Assembly (NCBI GenBank): GCA_021307315.1 | Contig: JAJSPD010000017.1 | Coordinates: 186,001 to 250,000, forward strand | Source of the DNA: Bisporella sp. PMI_857 | Taxonomy: Eukaryota; Ascomycota; Leotiomycetes; Helotiales; Helotiaceae | Length of the DNA stretch: 64,000 nt | Reading direction: 5' to 3' | Shown: positions 24,448 to 37,036 of the stretch, piece after piece | How positions within the stretch are numbered: position 1 is the stretch's first letter | Layout of the letters: every line of letters starts with the position of its first letter | Translations under genes and position numbers: made by a program | Notes under the pieces: model-generated | The model's database searches: none | Seen by the model: the letters and a program-made list of their open reading frames with translations, nothing else | Told to the model about the DNA's origin: nothing

Positions 24448-27400
24448 ATGAACGGACAAGCTCCCCAACAGCCCCCCGGCTTCGAACACAACGAGCAGAT
24501 GGAAGAGCATGCACGGCAACGTGCTTTACAGCAACAGAGGCAAGACCTTGAGGCGCAGAGAGATCGTGACCGAGAATATGGAGAACGTCAAGAAAGGGAC
24601 CGACAGCAGAGAGAGCAATATGGTGGACCTCCACCCCATCAGAATAACACTGGTTCGATCACGATCCATCAACCTGTAGCATCTCGTTTGCCAGGCGCTA
24701 TACATAGCCCGGGTGGTCTCCTTGCGAATCATGGCGGTCCTCCTCCTTCTGTACCATTGGGTGCTCCTAGTGGTCCCGGAAATGCTTTTGGCGGCCCTTT
24801 ACACAACGAATCGAGTCGTGCGCTGCAGCACAATACGCAATCGACAGCCAGCCAGCTACAACAAGGGCATGGTTTTGGAGGACCAAATATTTTGAACCAT
24901 AATGCAGCTCCACCTAGCGTTCCTCATGGGCCTTCAAGCGTAGCTGGATTAGCTTTTGGCGCCTCTTTACAACAGCAACAGCAGCAAGAAGCCTTGAGAT
25001 CACTCCCCTTTGGGCCTCCTGCCACACCTGTCCATCAGATTCCAGGCGCACCAGCGATGGGACAAGGTGGTCAGCAACCTATTCTGAATGTAAGTCGAGC
25101 ATGATGTAATATTTAAGTACCGCGGAACCACTTGCTCTGCTGCTTGGATTGTGAGCCGCATATGAAATTATGCTATCGCAATCTAGTATGTTTAAAGAAA
25201 CGATGCGTGTCTTCATGCGCATGACTCCTGTCTTCTCTTAAAGTGCTTTGAAGAGCTCCCCAGGCGCAAAAAGCTAACATGTAGACGTAGGATGCACTTA
25301 GTTATCTTGACCAAGTAAAAGTTCAATTTGTTGATCAACCAGATGTTTATAACAGATTCCTTGACATTATGAAGGACTTTAAGAGCCAAGCGTAAGTCGA
25401 GCGCCTCCCATTTTGTTCAGATTATCTGGCGATATTATTTGCTGTGATAATGAAGCTGACTTTCCCAGTATTGATACTCCTGGAGTAATCAACAGAGTTT
25501 CTGAACTATTCGCTGGTCATCCCAATCTCATCCAAGGCTTCAACACTTTCCTACCTCCCGGATATCGCATCGAGTGTGGCACTGGAAGTGATCCAAACAC
25601 AATACGAGTTACAACTCCCATGGGCACAACCATACAATCTATGTCTGGTGGAGCTGGTGCTGGTGGACCTTTCATGCAACATCATCAACGGCCAGGAGGC
25701 TGGCAACAGATAAATAGTATTGAAAGTCCAGAGGCAGTCTTCAGCCCTCAGAATCAAAATAGTGGTCCTGCATACAGTCAACTTCAGAACCAGGCATCTT
25801 ATGAAGCACAACAAGCAGCAGCAGCAGCAGCGCACCAGCAACAGCAGAGAGGCGTGAACCAGCTTACTAACGCTGTTGCAACTTTGGGAGGCCCGAGAAA
25901 CGCACAAACTCCTGTTCCAATGAATGGTAGTGATTTGCAAGCTGGAAATGAGAAAAGAGGCCCTGTCGAGTTTAATCATGCCATCAGTTATGTGAACAAG
26001 ATTAAGGTAAGAATTTTCCATGCTGCTGTTTCTGGTATTGTGCGCCAAGCACCCAATTCCCCCTTGGCTATATACGTGTATTCACCTTCAATTCACTTTA
26101 TTCACTTTTGAGCTGGGCAAGGCTAACAAATTATCCGAAGAATCGCTTTCAAGACCGACCTGAAATTTACAAGAACTTCCTTGAAATCCTGCAAACTTAT
26201 CAACGAGAATCGAAACCAATACAAGACGTTTACGCCCAGGTTACGAAGCTTTTCGATAGTGCTCCTGATCTCCTAGAGGATTTCAAGCAATTCCTCCCTG
26301 AGTCTGCTGCACAAGCAAAGGCAGCTGCAGCAGTACGTTAATCTGTTGATATCATGAAGCTGTAACTAACATTTATCTAGGCAAAGGCTGCAGAGGAAGT
26401 TGCAGCGATGGCTGGTAATGCTCAAACTCCACAAGCCTCTCACAGAACTGGTGGTGGCATGCCTCCAGTAGGCAACTTCGCTGTTCCTGCTAGCACTGGC
26501 AAGGAGAACAAGAAACGTCCCCGAGGCAATGCTCCAAATGCTGCAGGAACCAACGCAGAAAGCTCGAGACCTATTATCGGCGCAAAGGTATGTGAATGTT
26601 TTTTTTTAAATTGTCAAGGGACAATCATTGGCGACAGACTGAATTGTAGACCGGTTGATCGCCGGAAGCTTCAGCCTCGTCAGATACCAAGCTTGGGCTT
26701 GCAAATATCCATGTATCTTCTCGCTGCTCTCAACTGCCTACATTTACGGCCATTCACGATATTGGCACATGCATTTTTCCTTCTCAGCTTCGTGTCTAAC
26801 CATATGAGGATACGCTACACAGTACTAATTATGATTTTGTAGAGAGCGAAACTCAGTCATAAGCCAAATGGTGGTGATGCCCTCGAAGTATCACCAACCT
26901 TGACACCTGTCGTCCCCGAACCACTTGCTCCAACAACTTCCTCAGGTGCCAACCAAGATGAACTGGCATTCTTTGATCGGGTAAAAAAGTTTATTGCCAA
27001 CAAAACCGTCATGAACGAGTTCCTCAAGCTCTGCAATCTTTTTTCGCAAGATCTCATCGACCGCAATGTTCTGGTTTCTAAAGTTAGTGGCTTTATCGGC
27101 GGCAATCCTGATTTGATGCAGTACTTTAAGACCCTGGTTGCTTATGATGGAGAGGAGGAGGTTGTTGATAATACACCAAAGGTACCATCTGGCAAAGTAT
27201 CTTTGAGCAACTGTAGAGCACTTGGGCCAAGTTATAGACTTCTTCCAACCAGGGTAAGCTCCCACTCCTTTCTTCTTCCTTTAACGCAATCGGTCTGGGC
27301 GGTGAAGTCCCGCCTTTATAATGATACATTGGATTTTGACTTGCTAACGATACTTAGGAGAGAATGAAGCCTTGCAGTGGTCGTGATGAAATGTGCCAAG

Positions 27401-30118
27401 CAGTCTTGAACGATAATTGGGCTTCGCATCCAACCTGGGCTTCTGAGGACTCAGGCTTTGTAGCGCATCGCAAAAACATCTTCGAGGAGAGTCTGCATCG
27501 TATTGAAGAAGAGCGTCACGATTATGATTTTAATATCGAAGCTAATGCTAAGGTCATTCAACTACTTGAGCCTTACGCCCAACAAATCCTTGCCCTGAGC
27601 GCCCTAGAGAGGGCAGGCTATCGCCTCCAACCTGGTTTGGGTGGCAGTAGCACAACAATTTACAAGCGTGTTTTGAAGAAGGTCTATGGAGACCAAGGCC
27701 CGAAAGTTTGCGAGGACCTCTTCAGAGATCCCTGTGCTGTACTGCCGGTTGTTCTAGCTCGATTGAAGCAAAAAGATGAAGAGTGGCGTTTCACACAAGT
27801 AAGTTGGCAAACGTCCATCATCTGAAGATTGATACCTAACCAGTAACTAGCGTGAATGGGACAAGGTCTGGCATGCTCAGACTCAAAACATGTACCTGAA
27901 AAGCCTCGACCATATGGGAATCCAGGCCAAGTCAGCAGACAAGAAAAACTTCAGTACAAAACATTTGATTGACGCCATAAAGACCAAGTACGAAGAGCAG
28001 AGAAAGCAATCCAAAAAACCACATCCTCAAGCGGTTCAGTTTTCATTCGAGTTTAAGGATCAAGATGTAATTCTAGACGTGCTCTATTTCATGACACTCT
28101 TCGTCTACAACTCCAATCAGCATAATACCGCTGAACAACGGCGTATTGCGGAATTTTTCACAAGATTCGTCACTACCTTCTTTAGCATCCCACTAGAGGT
28201 TGCCATTGAGCGCACTAAAATGATTGACCGTGGAACACCAGATGAGGACGAGGATTCGGTGGTCCCAGATGTACCTAATGGCCGAGGAAAGAAAATCGCA
28301 AACGGCAAAAAGAACAATGACCTGCGTCGTGGCGTCTTGGATCGAGGTCGAAACGGCACCAAGGCCCGTGGCCAAAAGGAGGAGAGTGTAACCGGAAGTA
28401 AGGAATCTACACCTGATGTGGAATCTGTTGGTGAGGACGATCTTGGCGAAAGTGTCGACGATGGGATCAATTCTGAGGCCACTAATGACCGTTGGACTCG
28501 GTCTCACTTCGCGCCAACGGCTGCTAATGGCACAACGCCACTCGATCCAGAGGAGCTCAAAGTCTCTCATGATGATCCACTCCCTCGAACGGATTGGAAA
28601 CTGTATAGCAATCAGACCATCTTCGTCTTCTTTTCTATCTTCCAGGCTTTATGCGAACGTTTTAAAGAACTCAAGGACAGTGAAGATGAAGCCAAAGCTG
28701 GAGCTAAGCGCTTTACAGTTCATAAGCCAGCCAGAGATATTGGTCTCATGGATGATCGCAATGACCAATATTGGATTATTGATAAGTCTAGCTCCTACTA
28801 TGCGAAAACTCTAGAACTTGTTGAGGACCTCGTTGCAGGAGATCTCGAAGAGGCCAAATATCAGGACATTCTCCGACACTACTACCTCCAGAAGGGTTGG
28901 AAGCTATACACAGTTGCAGATAATCTCAAGCAGCTATGCAAACTTGGCGCTACATGCTCATCAGCTGATGGGAAGGAAAAGACCGTCGAGCTTCTTGAAC
29001 TCTTCTGGCGTGATAGAGAATTGGATGAAGCGTCAGTGAATGACGATTTGAGGGTTCGCAGACAAGCCGATAAGTATATTAAAGAGGGTGAAATGTTTGT
29101 GATTAATTGGGTATGTCATATGAGAATGCCACGAAGAGTTTCGCTAACAGATTTTAGTCACCGGCTAACAAAGCTGCAACGATACGATGGCTACAAAAGT
29201 TTGAACCAACATATGACCAAGCGGGTCTTAATAAGATGGGTGAGTCGATATTGGAGGATTACTCGTCAGCTGAGTCTCAAACTACTGAGCCAGACCAAGC
29301 GTCAGGCCTTGAGCTAGATTTTTGAGAGGTGGACTCAGCTGACAAGCATATCCATGGACTTCACGATTGTTCTTAGAGCTTATCTAGGGAGAAAATTACT
29401 CCTTTGGAGTGGTGTTTTTCCGAGATATAGCACACTTTTTTTCATCTGAGCGGCTCCATTACCTTTACAGAATTGGAATGTGCCAAGGGCATTTTCCATT
29501 TCAAGCTAGGAGAATATTCACTATTAGAGCTCTGTCATATTCTCTCGAAAGAAAATTTTGCCTGCTAGGATAAATTTTCTTCCGAGTAGAATCATGCAAT
29601 CAATTTAGTATCTGTATTTGCGTTGACAGTGATGCCGTGTAATATTTACTGACTGATACAAAGATGCATGGAAATATTATGTCTCCTCATACTTCCACGT
29701 GGAACCAACAGAGGGCGTTAACCGCAACGCTATCCGTAATCCAGTATTGGCGCGCAACCAAAAGATATGGGATGCTGAGTCAGAAGACGGATCTGGGTCT
29801 CGCGAGCCGGTCAGCTTCAAAGAAGGCCTAGGAGCGAAGATCTGTGTCAACACGTACAAGCTGTTCTACGATCAGAACACCAGCGATTGGTTCGTGTATA
29901 CGGATAAGCCATTCGAAGGTGCGAGAGAACGTCTGCAGAAGGTTGAGGATGCAAGGAACCAGAGATTCAGGGAGAAGTTCGTAATGAACAGTAGCTGGAT
30001 GAAGGATATGACGCACGATCAGGTGCAGCAGGCGACCGCGGACTTCAAGAAATGGATGGATGAGGGCGTCATCCCGGGATCTGCACCAGCTGCTGAGCAA
30101 GTTGCTGCTTCGGCGTAG
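24448..30118 (+). CDS. sin3: SIN3 transcriptional corepressor
   Basis: Ten exons: 24448-25089, 25291-25391, 25469-26006, 26141-26332, 26381-26587, 26843-27253, 27358-27798, 27851-29110, 29158-29239 and 29664-30118, giving 1442 residues. The N-terminus is Gln/Pro-rich. Three paired amphipathic helix domains follow: about 215-283 ([13 protein letters not shown]...), about 415-485 ([12 protein letters not shown]...) and about 596-665 ([12 protein letters not shown]...). Next is the highly conserved histone-deacetylase interaction domain ([40 protein letters not shown]) and the SIN3 C-terminal region ([34 protein letters not shown]). SIN3 is the nuclear scaffold of the Rpd3/HDAC complex and represses or tunes many genes. 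The last intron (29240-29663, 424 bp) is unusually long; reading through it gives an alternative tail (see findings). Confidence 0.95.
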
Positions 30119-31133
30119 AGGATTATCCTCACCTGCTTCTTTCGACATCTATCTCTCACTGACATGGCGGCTCATCAATGTCAATAAACCAGCGTTTATT
30201 ATCGTCCTTGACCATGTCCTTACGGCCTTTTCTTCTTTCATACTTGCCTACGGCGGCCAACTATTATACGGCGCAGATGGACCTCACGACGTATATGACC
30301 TTTGGTGGAACTATTGGGAATGCGTCGCGCCGCCTGAACCTAATCAGGGGGACGGGTGGGTTATCAAGGAAATTGCTTTTAATTCTTTTCTCGTACTATG
30401 CTTATAGGTTAGCCCTGTAGGATATTTCAATTTGCGTGGCTTTCGGTTCGAAATGTTGATTGTACTATAGAGGAATAGAATCCCTCGTTACCATAAAATT
30501 CTCACACACACTTTGAGGATATATCTGATCGTGGGCGGGTTACGCGTCAGGCGATAGCACAATTTTAGGCTGTGATTAACACGACTTGGGTGCCCGTTTA
30601 AACCTAGAAGGACCATCGGTGCTTTAGGAGCTGCTAACTACTATCTTCATCTTCAAGCCTTCTCCTTGTTCCATAATGAAACTTTGCTCTTGGATGAGAG
30701 ATCTTCCTCTTCATTAGCTTCCAATACCATTTATACCTTCGTACCAGGCGTATGGCAAATGAGGTCTTCTTTTTTCCATGGCTCCTTGCCTGCGTATATT
30801 ATACGAGTTTCCACGCGCATTTCGCTGCATGTACTTTTTTGGGGGAGGGGGGGTTGGTGGTTTGCCTTGTGTGTAACCACAGCTGTTGATGTAGACAAGG
30901 ATGGGCGGATGGTTGAAGGCTGAAAGACGTGCTTTGGATGTTGAAAATTTCAAGCGTAATATCAACACATGTAAACTGCGTCATTCTTAAAAAAAAAAGG
31001 TATGGAAGGTACGAGCAAGACTTTTTCATTGCACGTCTATCTATCCCTCTGCCCTCACCCAATAACGCCACGTATGCACTATGTTACAACCAGTTTATAT
31101 ATACAAGAAGTCTTTCGTCCATTCTCTTGATAA
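30119..31133. other. Convergent intergenic region (SIN3 / CDC1)
   Basis: About 1 kb, AT-rich, with only shadow frames and short G or A tracts near 30,840 and 30,990. Nothing else seen. Confidence 0.55.
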
Positions 31134-33297
31134 TCATCCAAAACATACCAAATATAGATATACCGTTAGCGCAACCCATCCAACGCGCCACAAGCTCGTC
31201 CACATCTCTTTCCATACCAATGCACCACCTGTTAATGGCCTTCGCTTCTTCTCTGCTTCTTCCCCAAAGCTTCTGAAGCTGTATTTATCTTCCTCCTTCT
31301 TATCACTCCATGCATTGTGCGCATGGCTTATGAGCGGTGGCTGGGCTTGCGGGGAGTAGGCGTATCCGTTTACCGGAGACACGCTGCGGGTGCGGGATGC
31401 GGTGGTTCGGGGCGCGAGGCCAGGGGCTGAGGTTGTAGAAGACGTGGAGGAGTTCGAGGAGTGCGAATCTTGCGATAGGGAGGAGTGGCGCTTGAAGTCT
31501 TTTGCAGAGGTGGGGAGAAGCGGAGTTGGTTCGGAAGCTGTGTAGGGGTTGGAGAATGGCGTTAGGTTTAGGATAGGAGTCAGAATGGCACGAATGCTGA
31601 TTGTGAGGATGGTAATGACAACCAGAAAGCCATAGCGCATGAATATACCTAGCTGATCGGGCTGTAGACATAGGTGTGTCTCTACGGTCATGGCCGTCTG
31701 ACTTCCTGCTCCATGACCAGTGGGAGCGGAATGTAGTAGTTCTCCGTTGGGACCAACAGGATTCCACATGCTAAGCATAACAAACCCTGGCCGGCGAACA
31801 CCCATGGCCCAGCTTATGCTCTTAACAGTTATTTCTCTCGCATTATTTTTATTCTCTGGATGCACGATCTCGCAGTAATCGTGGTCGTCGCCTGAAAAGA
31901 CCAGTCCAACATTACCAACCGCTGATACAAGTTTCACAGAATGATCTTCGGTGAGAACGTTCTGATATTGGTAGCCGCCTGAAATAGAGATGGCATTCCT
32001 ATGGTCTGGAAAGACGGGGGTGAATTGCCCCTTTGGTGGAGTGGCTGGTGGCCAGTGTTCGCGCTTTGGACCACAAGGTGTTCCTGGCTTTCGGTATAGA
32101 GGGACGTGTGTAAGCAAAATCGTGGGAAACTCAGCTGCTCCTTTTCCAGGGTCCATTGTTGGAATTTTTTTGTAGTTGGCTGTCGCCGCTTCTTCCACGA
32201 TATGGTTATACCGGAAATCACTGTCCACCTGATTCTGGAATCTCAATTCGCGAGCGACGGCCTTTCTCTTAAGAGCTTGCACTTCTTGAAGAAAGTTTTC
32301 GACTGGTCGAACAAGTTCCTCTGTAGCATGCGGCAAGCCTCCAGCGCTTAAAGATACAGAATCCACCGAGACAAATGTGTGATTCGCAATCACATCAACT
32401 CTGTTTCCCTGTCCAAAATATGTCTCAAATCTGTTCCGTATAGGAATCTTGATTTTATCGCCGAATCCCAAGTCATGATTCCCGGGTAGACTGGATATGA
32501 TCTTCCGTCCTCTTTGCCCAACCCCTGGTTCCGCACCTGCTAAGTCCCAGAATTTGTAAAATATCCTTCCAAATCTGTCATATTCGTGCAACCAAAAATC
32601 TTCCCCATACCTCTTGCCCCAGGTCTTTAGATATGCTGCTTCGCCGGACGGTCGTTGGCCATTCGCCCATGCAGGATCCACCGTATTCCCATGCGCCGTC
32701 TTCCACTCTCTCCCACCATCGAAAAGATCCCCTAGAAAGAAAACTGTGTCTGGGTGCAGCTGCTTCTGCAGTTGGATATAATTTCGCTTCAGATAATTAT
32801 CTGTGTGCCAGAACGTGAATGTGGACAGTGGCCATGGCCGTCCCGGGTAGCTATGCGGATCTATCAGCTGGGGATCTGCGAGGAAGATTAAATGATGTGG
32901 TGTTGCGTCTCTGGGCTGTGGTTCTAGTATATTAGTCATTATTTCCTTTTCTGCATCCATAAAATGCCATCAAACTCACCCATTTCTCCCACTTCTCCCA
33001 CTTACACTCCGCGATACTGTTCTCAAACACCCATCTCTCGCCCCATAGCAAAAGCAGTGTCCAGAACGCGATGAACAGATTTGGCAAATTCAACAACCTC
33101 TTCATGGTCCAGCTCTGCTGCACATGTCTAAGCGCTTTCGGTACTTTCGATGGCGACATCGATATAGGATTGAAGATCTGTCGGTCCCATAATCTTTGTA
33201 ATTGTACAGCAACACCGTATGGAAGAGCCGCGACGAGGCGCGAGAAGAAAGGCGCATTACTGCGCGAGGAGCGTTCCTTGGGAGAATACGTCGTCAT
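31134..33297 (-). CDS. cdc1: Cdc1/Ted1-type membrane metallophosphoesterase
   Basis: Two exons: 33297-32980 and 32915-31134, giving 699 residues. I start at ATG 33297; the open frame extends upstream only from a GTG. A membrane segment (NLFIAFWTLLLLWGERW) lies near residue 85. After the splice junction the calcineurin-like phosphoesterase motifs follow in order: FLADPQLIDP, FFLGDLFDGGRE (GDxxD), SSLPGNHD and the late GDDHDYCE. Two more membrane segments occupy the C-terminal part (MRYGFLVVITILTISIRAIL and WVALTVYLYLVCF). This is the Cdc1 family, which needs manganese and remodels GPI-anchor mannose side chains or affects ion homeostasis in the ER/Golgi. A Ser-rich spacer separates the last two membrane segments. 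The assignment to Cdc1 rather than Ted1 is by overall layout. Confidence 0.88.
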
Positions 33298-33999
33298 GCT
33301 GGACCACGCATTGCCTTCCGGGACTGCAAGAGAATGCGTCGGTATTATGTTATTATTCGTTGATGCATGGTCAGAAAGGCGAACTACTGCGGATGGAAAG
33401 GAGAAACTCGTTCGCTCAATTGAAGTGAAGTCAGGCCTGGCCACATGCCCATGGGTCTTGGCGGACCAATAGAGCGGCTCCGACTAAATTGTTCGATGTC
33501 CTTGAAAATAAACCACAGATTCTCTAGCCAAGATGTAATTATACGAAATTTTGATGCACGAAGTCACAGCAAGCATTGAAGGACACAGATCAGTGTTTGA
33601 TAGTGCTTCTTTCCCGTATCTCCTTATAAATTGAAGTGAAGCTGTCGAGTCACAGCCAAGCCACTGAGCACCATCAGTTGCGAATGATCTATGTCATGGA
33701 ATAATACTAATATTCTATTGGATTACAAGGATATCCATGATATGGGAGTACCCTTAGATATTATGAATATTGTACATTCGTCCAAGGTCACGATTCAGAA
33801 AATAGCAAATACCAGCTTACATCTCTGGAAAGTCATAAACCTTAATATCGTTTGGTCTATTTTCCAAGTTCTGGAGTACACCCAATGGAAAGACATATTA
33901 GCCGCCAGAAATAGATACACAGAAGAAACTCCAAAGACCCCGGAAATTCCAGTGAGCCTGCTAGCACCAGCACGTGTATGCAAGTGTCCGATCTAATCC
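33298..33999. other. Intergenic region upstream of CDC1
   Basis: Spacer of 0.7 kb between two minus-strand genes; contains the CDC1 promoter. No further feature recognised. Confidence 0.5.
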
Positions 34000-36900
34000 T
34001 TAAGCGATCCAAGTAAACGACTCCTGGACCTCAAATGAAATTGTTTCCCTGGCAATTAGATTAGCTTTATGGGATCTCCAGCATCATGATTCCAGAAACA
34101 TACCTGATATCTATAGACGAAGCACCAATTAATACCTGGAAAACTCCCTCCTCTGCAATCCATGCCGGAATATCGGTATCGTAGTAGCCAATGGAGTACT
34201 TATCCAATATGAGTGTAGCGTTCTTCGTTTCGCCTACTTTGACAAAGACTTTGTCGAATGCTGCTAGTTCCTTTACTGGTCTTGGTAACCGTGACTTCTC
34301 GTCATGAATGTATGCCTGTACGATCTCAGAACCATCAAGGCTGCCACTGTTTGTGATAGGTAGCGTAAGAGTGATTGTTCCAGCTTCTGGGAGTGTTGGC
34401 GCGCTGATTGTTGGCTTGCCGTATGTGAAGGTTGTGTAAGATAAACCATGGCCAAAAGCCCAGAGTGGTTCGATGCCTAGTCTCTCATAATGTCGGTATC
34501 CGATGTAAAGTCCCTCACCATAAACGACTTTCAGGTTCTCACCCGGCCAATTGTGGTAGGTTGGATTGTCTTCAAGTCTTTTGGGGAATGTCGTCTAGAA
34601 GTTGGTTAGAAGGTGTCAGTTAAGGTGAAAGTTGAACTAACAGGAAGTTTACCACTCGGGTTTGCAAATCCAAAGAGCACATCAGCCAAGGCATTCCCAG
34701 CTTCTTGACCCTGATACCAGGCTTGTATTATCGCAGGCACACGCTCTGCCCAAGGCATGGTGACAGGCGATCCTGACTGATTTACTACGATTGTATTCGG
34801 ATTTGCGCTCAGCACTGCCTCGATCAGACGATCCTGGCTGCCATTTGATGGAAGGTCCATCGTCTTGCGATCATATCCTTCGGACTCCCATTCCTTATCG
34901 AGACCAACAATAATAACCGCAACATCTGCAGCCTTAGCTGCATCGACTGCTTGCTGAAGATAATCCACCTTATCTTCCTCTTTATAACCAATACGGCAGC
35001 CTCCATATGCGTGCGTGACACCGGCTTTCGCCATCTCCCGTTGTTGCTTTTTTAGAGGACGTATTTCATTCGTCGTTTCGGCCACTAGTTCAACAGGCTT
35101 GCCTGCCTCGCACTGTAGGTCAAACAGAACATCCACAGAATTGTCGAACATTGCCTCTCCTTGCTCAGTCCAGTCCCAGCAATCGACCATGACCTTTCCG
35201 TCAACAAGTAACCTTCCAGGACCAACACTTGAGAAACTGAATGTATGTAACCCACTGGTCACTGGAGTTATGAAAGTTCTGGCTTGGACGGACCACGGTC
35301 TAATAGCACCAGTCTCTGGTTCATTGGCAACTTCCTTCGGCACTGAATCCCAGAGAAAGAGATCTGTATTCACTCTTCTTTGAACAACAGCTGGTATTCC
35401 CTCGAATTTGTCACCGGCAAAGAATTCCAATATGACACCAGGCTCTCCAGAGGCTGTTGTACAGTAATCCGCCGCCAGTGGAAGCCATTTGAATGTATGG
35501 CAACCCATGGCATAAGTTACCTCCTTTCCAGGAACCGCTTTAATGCTTTCCAGAGGCAGAGTATTGTAGTAAGGATTGAGGCTCGCACTGCCTCCGCCTC
35601 CAGCAATTGCTCTGTTAGCGTTTGGACCAATCACGGCAATCTTGGTTTGCGATGGCTTGATTGGCAGTACTGCCCCTTCGTTCTTTAGCAGAGTCAAACC
35701 TTCTGCACCCGCATCTCGGATTAATTTACGTGTCTCAGGTCGATCATCTTCTATTTCATCCAGTTCAGCTGATATGTCTGAGCCCCGTGTTCGCTCAACC
35801 AGATATAACACATTTGCGGCAGCTGTCTCTATAGCCTGCTTACTTACGAATTTGTGGACTCCATTTTCTTCAATACCCTCAGTCAAAGCTTTGATCAGCT
35901 TTTCTCCACGCCACTTTGATGAAACAGGCATTTCAAGGTCACAGCCAGCTTCAAGAGCTTCGATGATTGAGTTGGTTCCACCCCAGTCCGACATAACTAG
36001 TCTACAGAACTTTAGCAGAAGTGGTTTAAAAAACAAGAAATATCACCTTACCCGTCATAATTCCACTCTCCTCGCAGGATCTCCTTTAGTGTGTGATTAT
36101 TCATGTCTGCATGAACACCATTAACTAAGTTGTAGGACGACATTAATGCCCATGGATTTGCCTCTCGAATTGCAATCTCAAAAGGCCGAAGATAAAGCTC
36201 TCTTAGAGGACGTTCTTGTATTATTGAATCGATAGTGAGTCTGTGGGTTTCTTGCTCGTTGCCAACATAATCTTATAACGATGATCAGTACAGGTCAGGT
36301 GATCCCAACGCCCACGGAAAGCACTTACGTTTTATTGTTGCTGCCACACCTTGACCTTGAAGACCCTTGATATAAGATGCAGCCAGTTTACCTGTTAAAT
36401 ACGGGTCTTCTGAGTATGACTCGAAGTTTCTACCCCCTAACGGACCACGGTGCAGACAAACAGTGGGTGCCAGGAGGACGTGTGCGGATCTGGCTTTTAC
36501 CTCTCCTGCAAGATGTGCTCCAACCTGAAAAAGTATGTCCTTATTCCATGTTGCAGCCAATGATATACCGCAGGGAAATAAGGCTGCCTGATATTATTGT
36601 CAGAGAATTTGTATGTGATGGATGTATGATATTAACCTTCGTTCCTCCTGTAAAGAGACCACCACGGGCACCATTTGGTCCATCCGAAGTTTTGAACGCT
36701 GGAATTCCCCTGGATGGGATTGACTTCGATCTCCAGAAGTCGGCGGCGACAAGGAGCGAGACCTGATACGAGTTATTAGTTAGATATATAGTTGTACATA
36801 GGGCTACGTACCTGTTCCTCAAGTGTCAGCGACGCAGCAAGACTTCTAGCCTTCGCCTTGCCATCGCCTTTGTTTAAAACAGCACTCCTTTTAACTGGGC

Positions 36901-37036
36901 TGCCTGGTGGTGAAACTTCGGAGGCAGGTGTTGCACTGGTATCTGCACTCGACCGTTCTTCAGACGTGTCTTCCCCATGAGGCGTGATATCATCCCAGAC
37001 TGGTTCGCTCCGCTGGCTGTCTGGAGAGACTGACAT
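34000..37036 (-). CDS. GH3 beta-glucosidase, apparently intracellular
   Basis: Seven exons: 37036-36812, 36762-36637, 36587-36329, 36271-36052, 36001-34642, 34594-34104 and 34048-34000, giving 909 residues. There is no signal peptide; about 60 Ser/Pro/Glu-rich residues precede the barrel (SLTLEEQVSLL). GH3 landmarks: FKTSDGPNGARGG, LLAPTVCLHRGPLGGRNFESY, KHYVGNEQE, and GLVMSDWGG with the nucleophile Asp282. A PA14-like insert occupies roughly residues 400-540 (ILEFFAGDK...LLVDGKVMVDC). The second domain (ADVAVIIVGLDKEWESEGYDR) and a C-terminal fibronectin-III-like domain (LWAFGHGLSYTTF) follow. It hydrolyses beta-linked glucosides such as cellobiose or plant glycosides, probably in the cytosol after uptake. 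Splice joins all fit the family. Confidence 0.93.
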
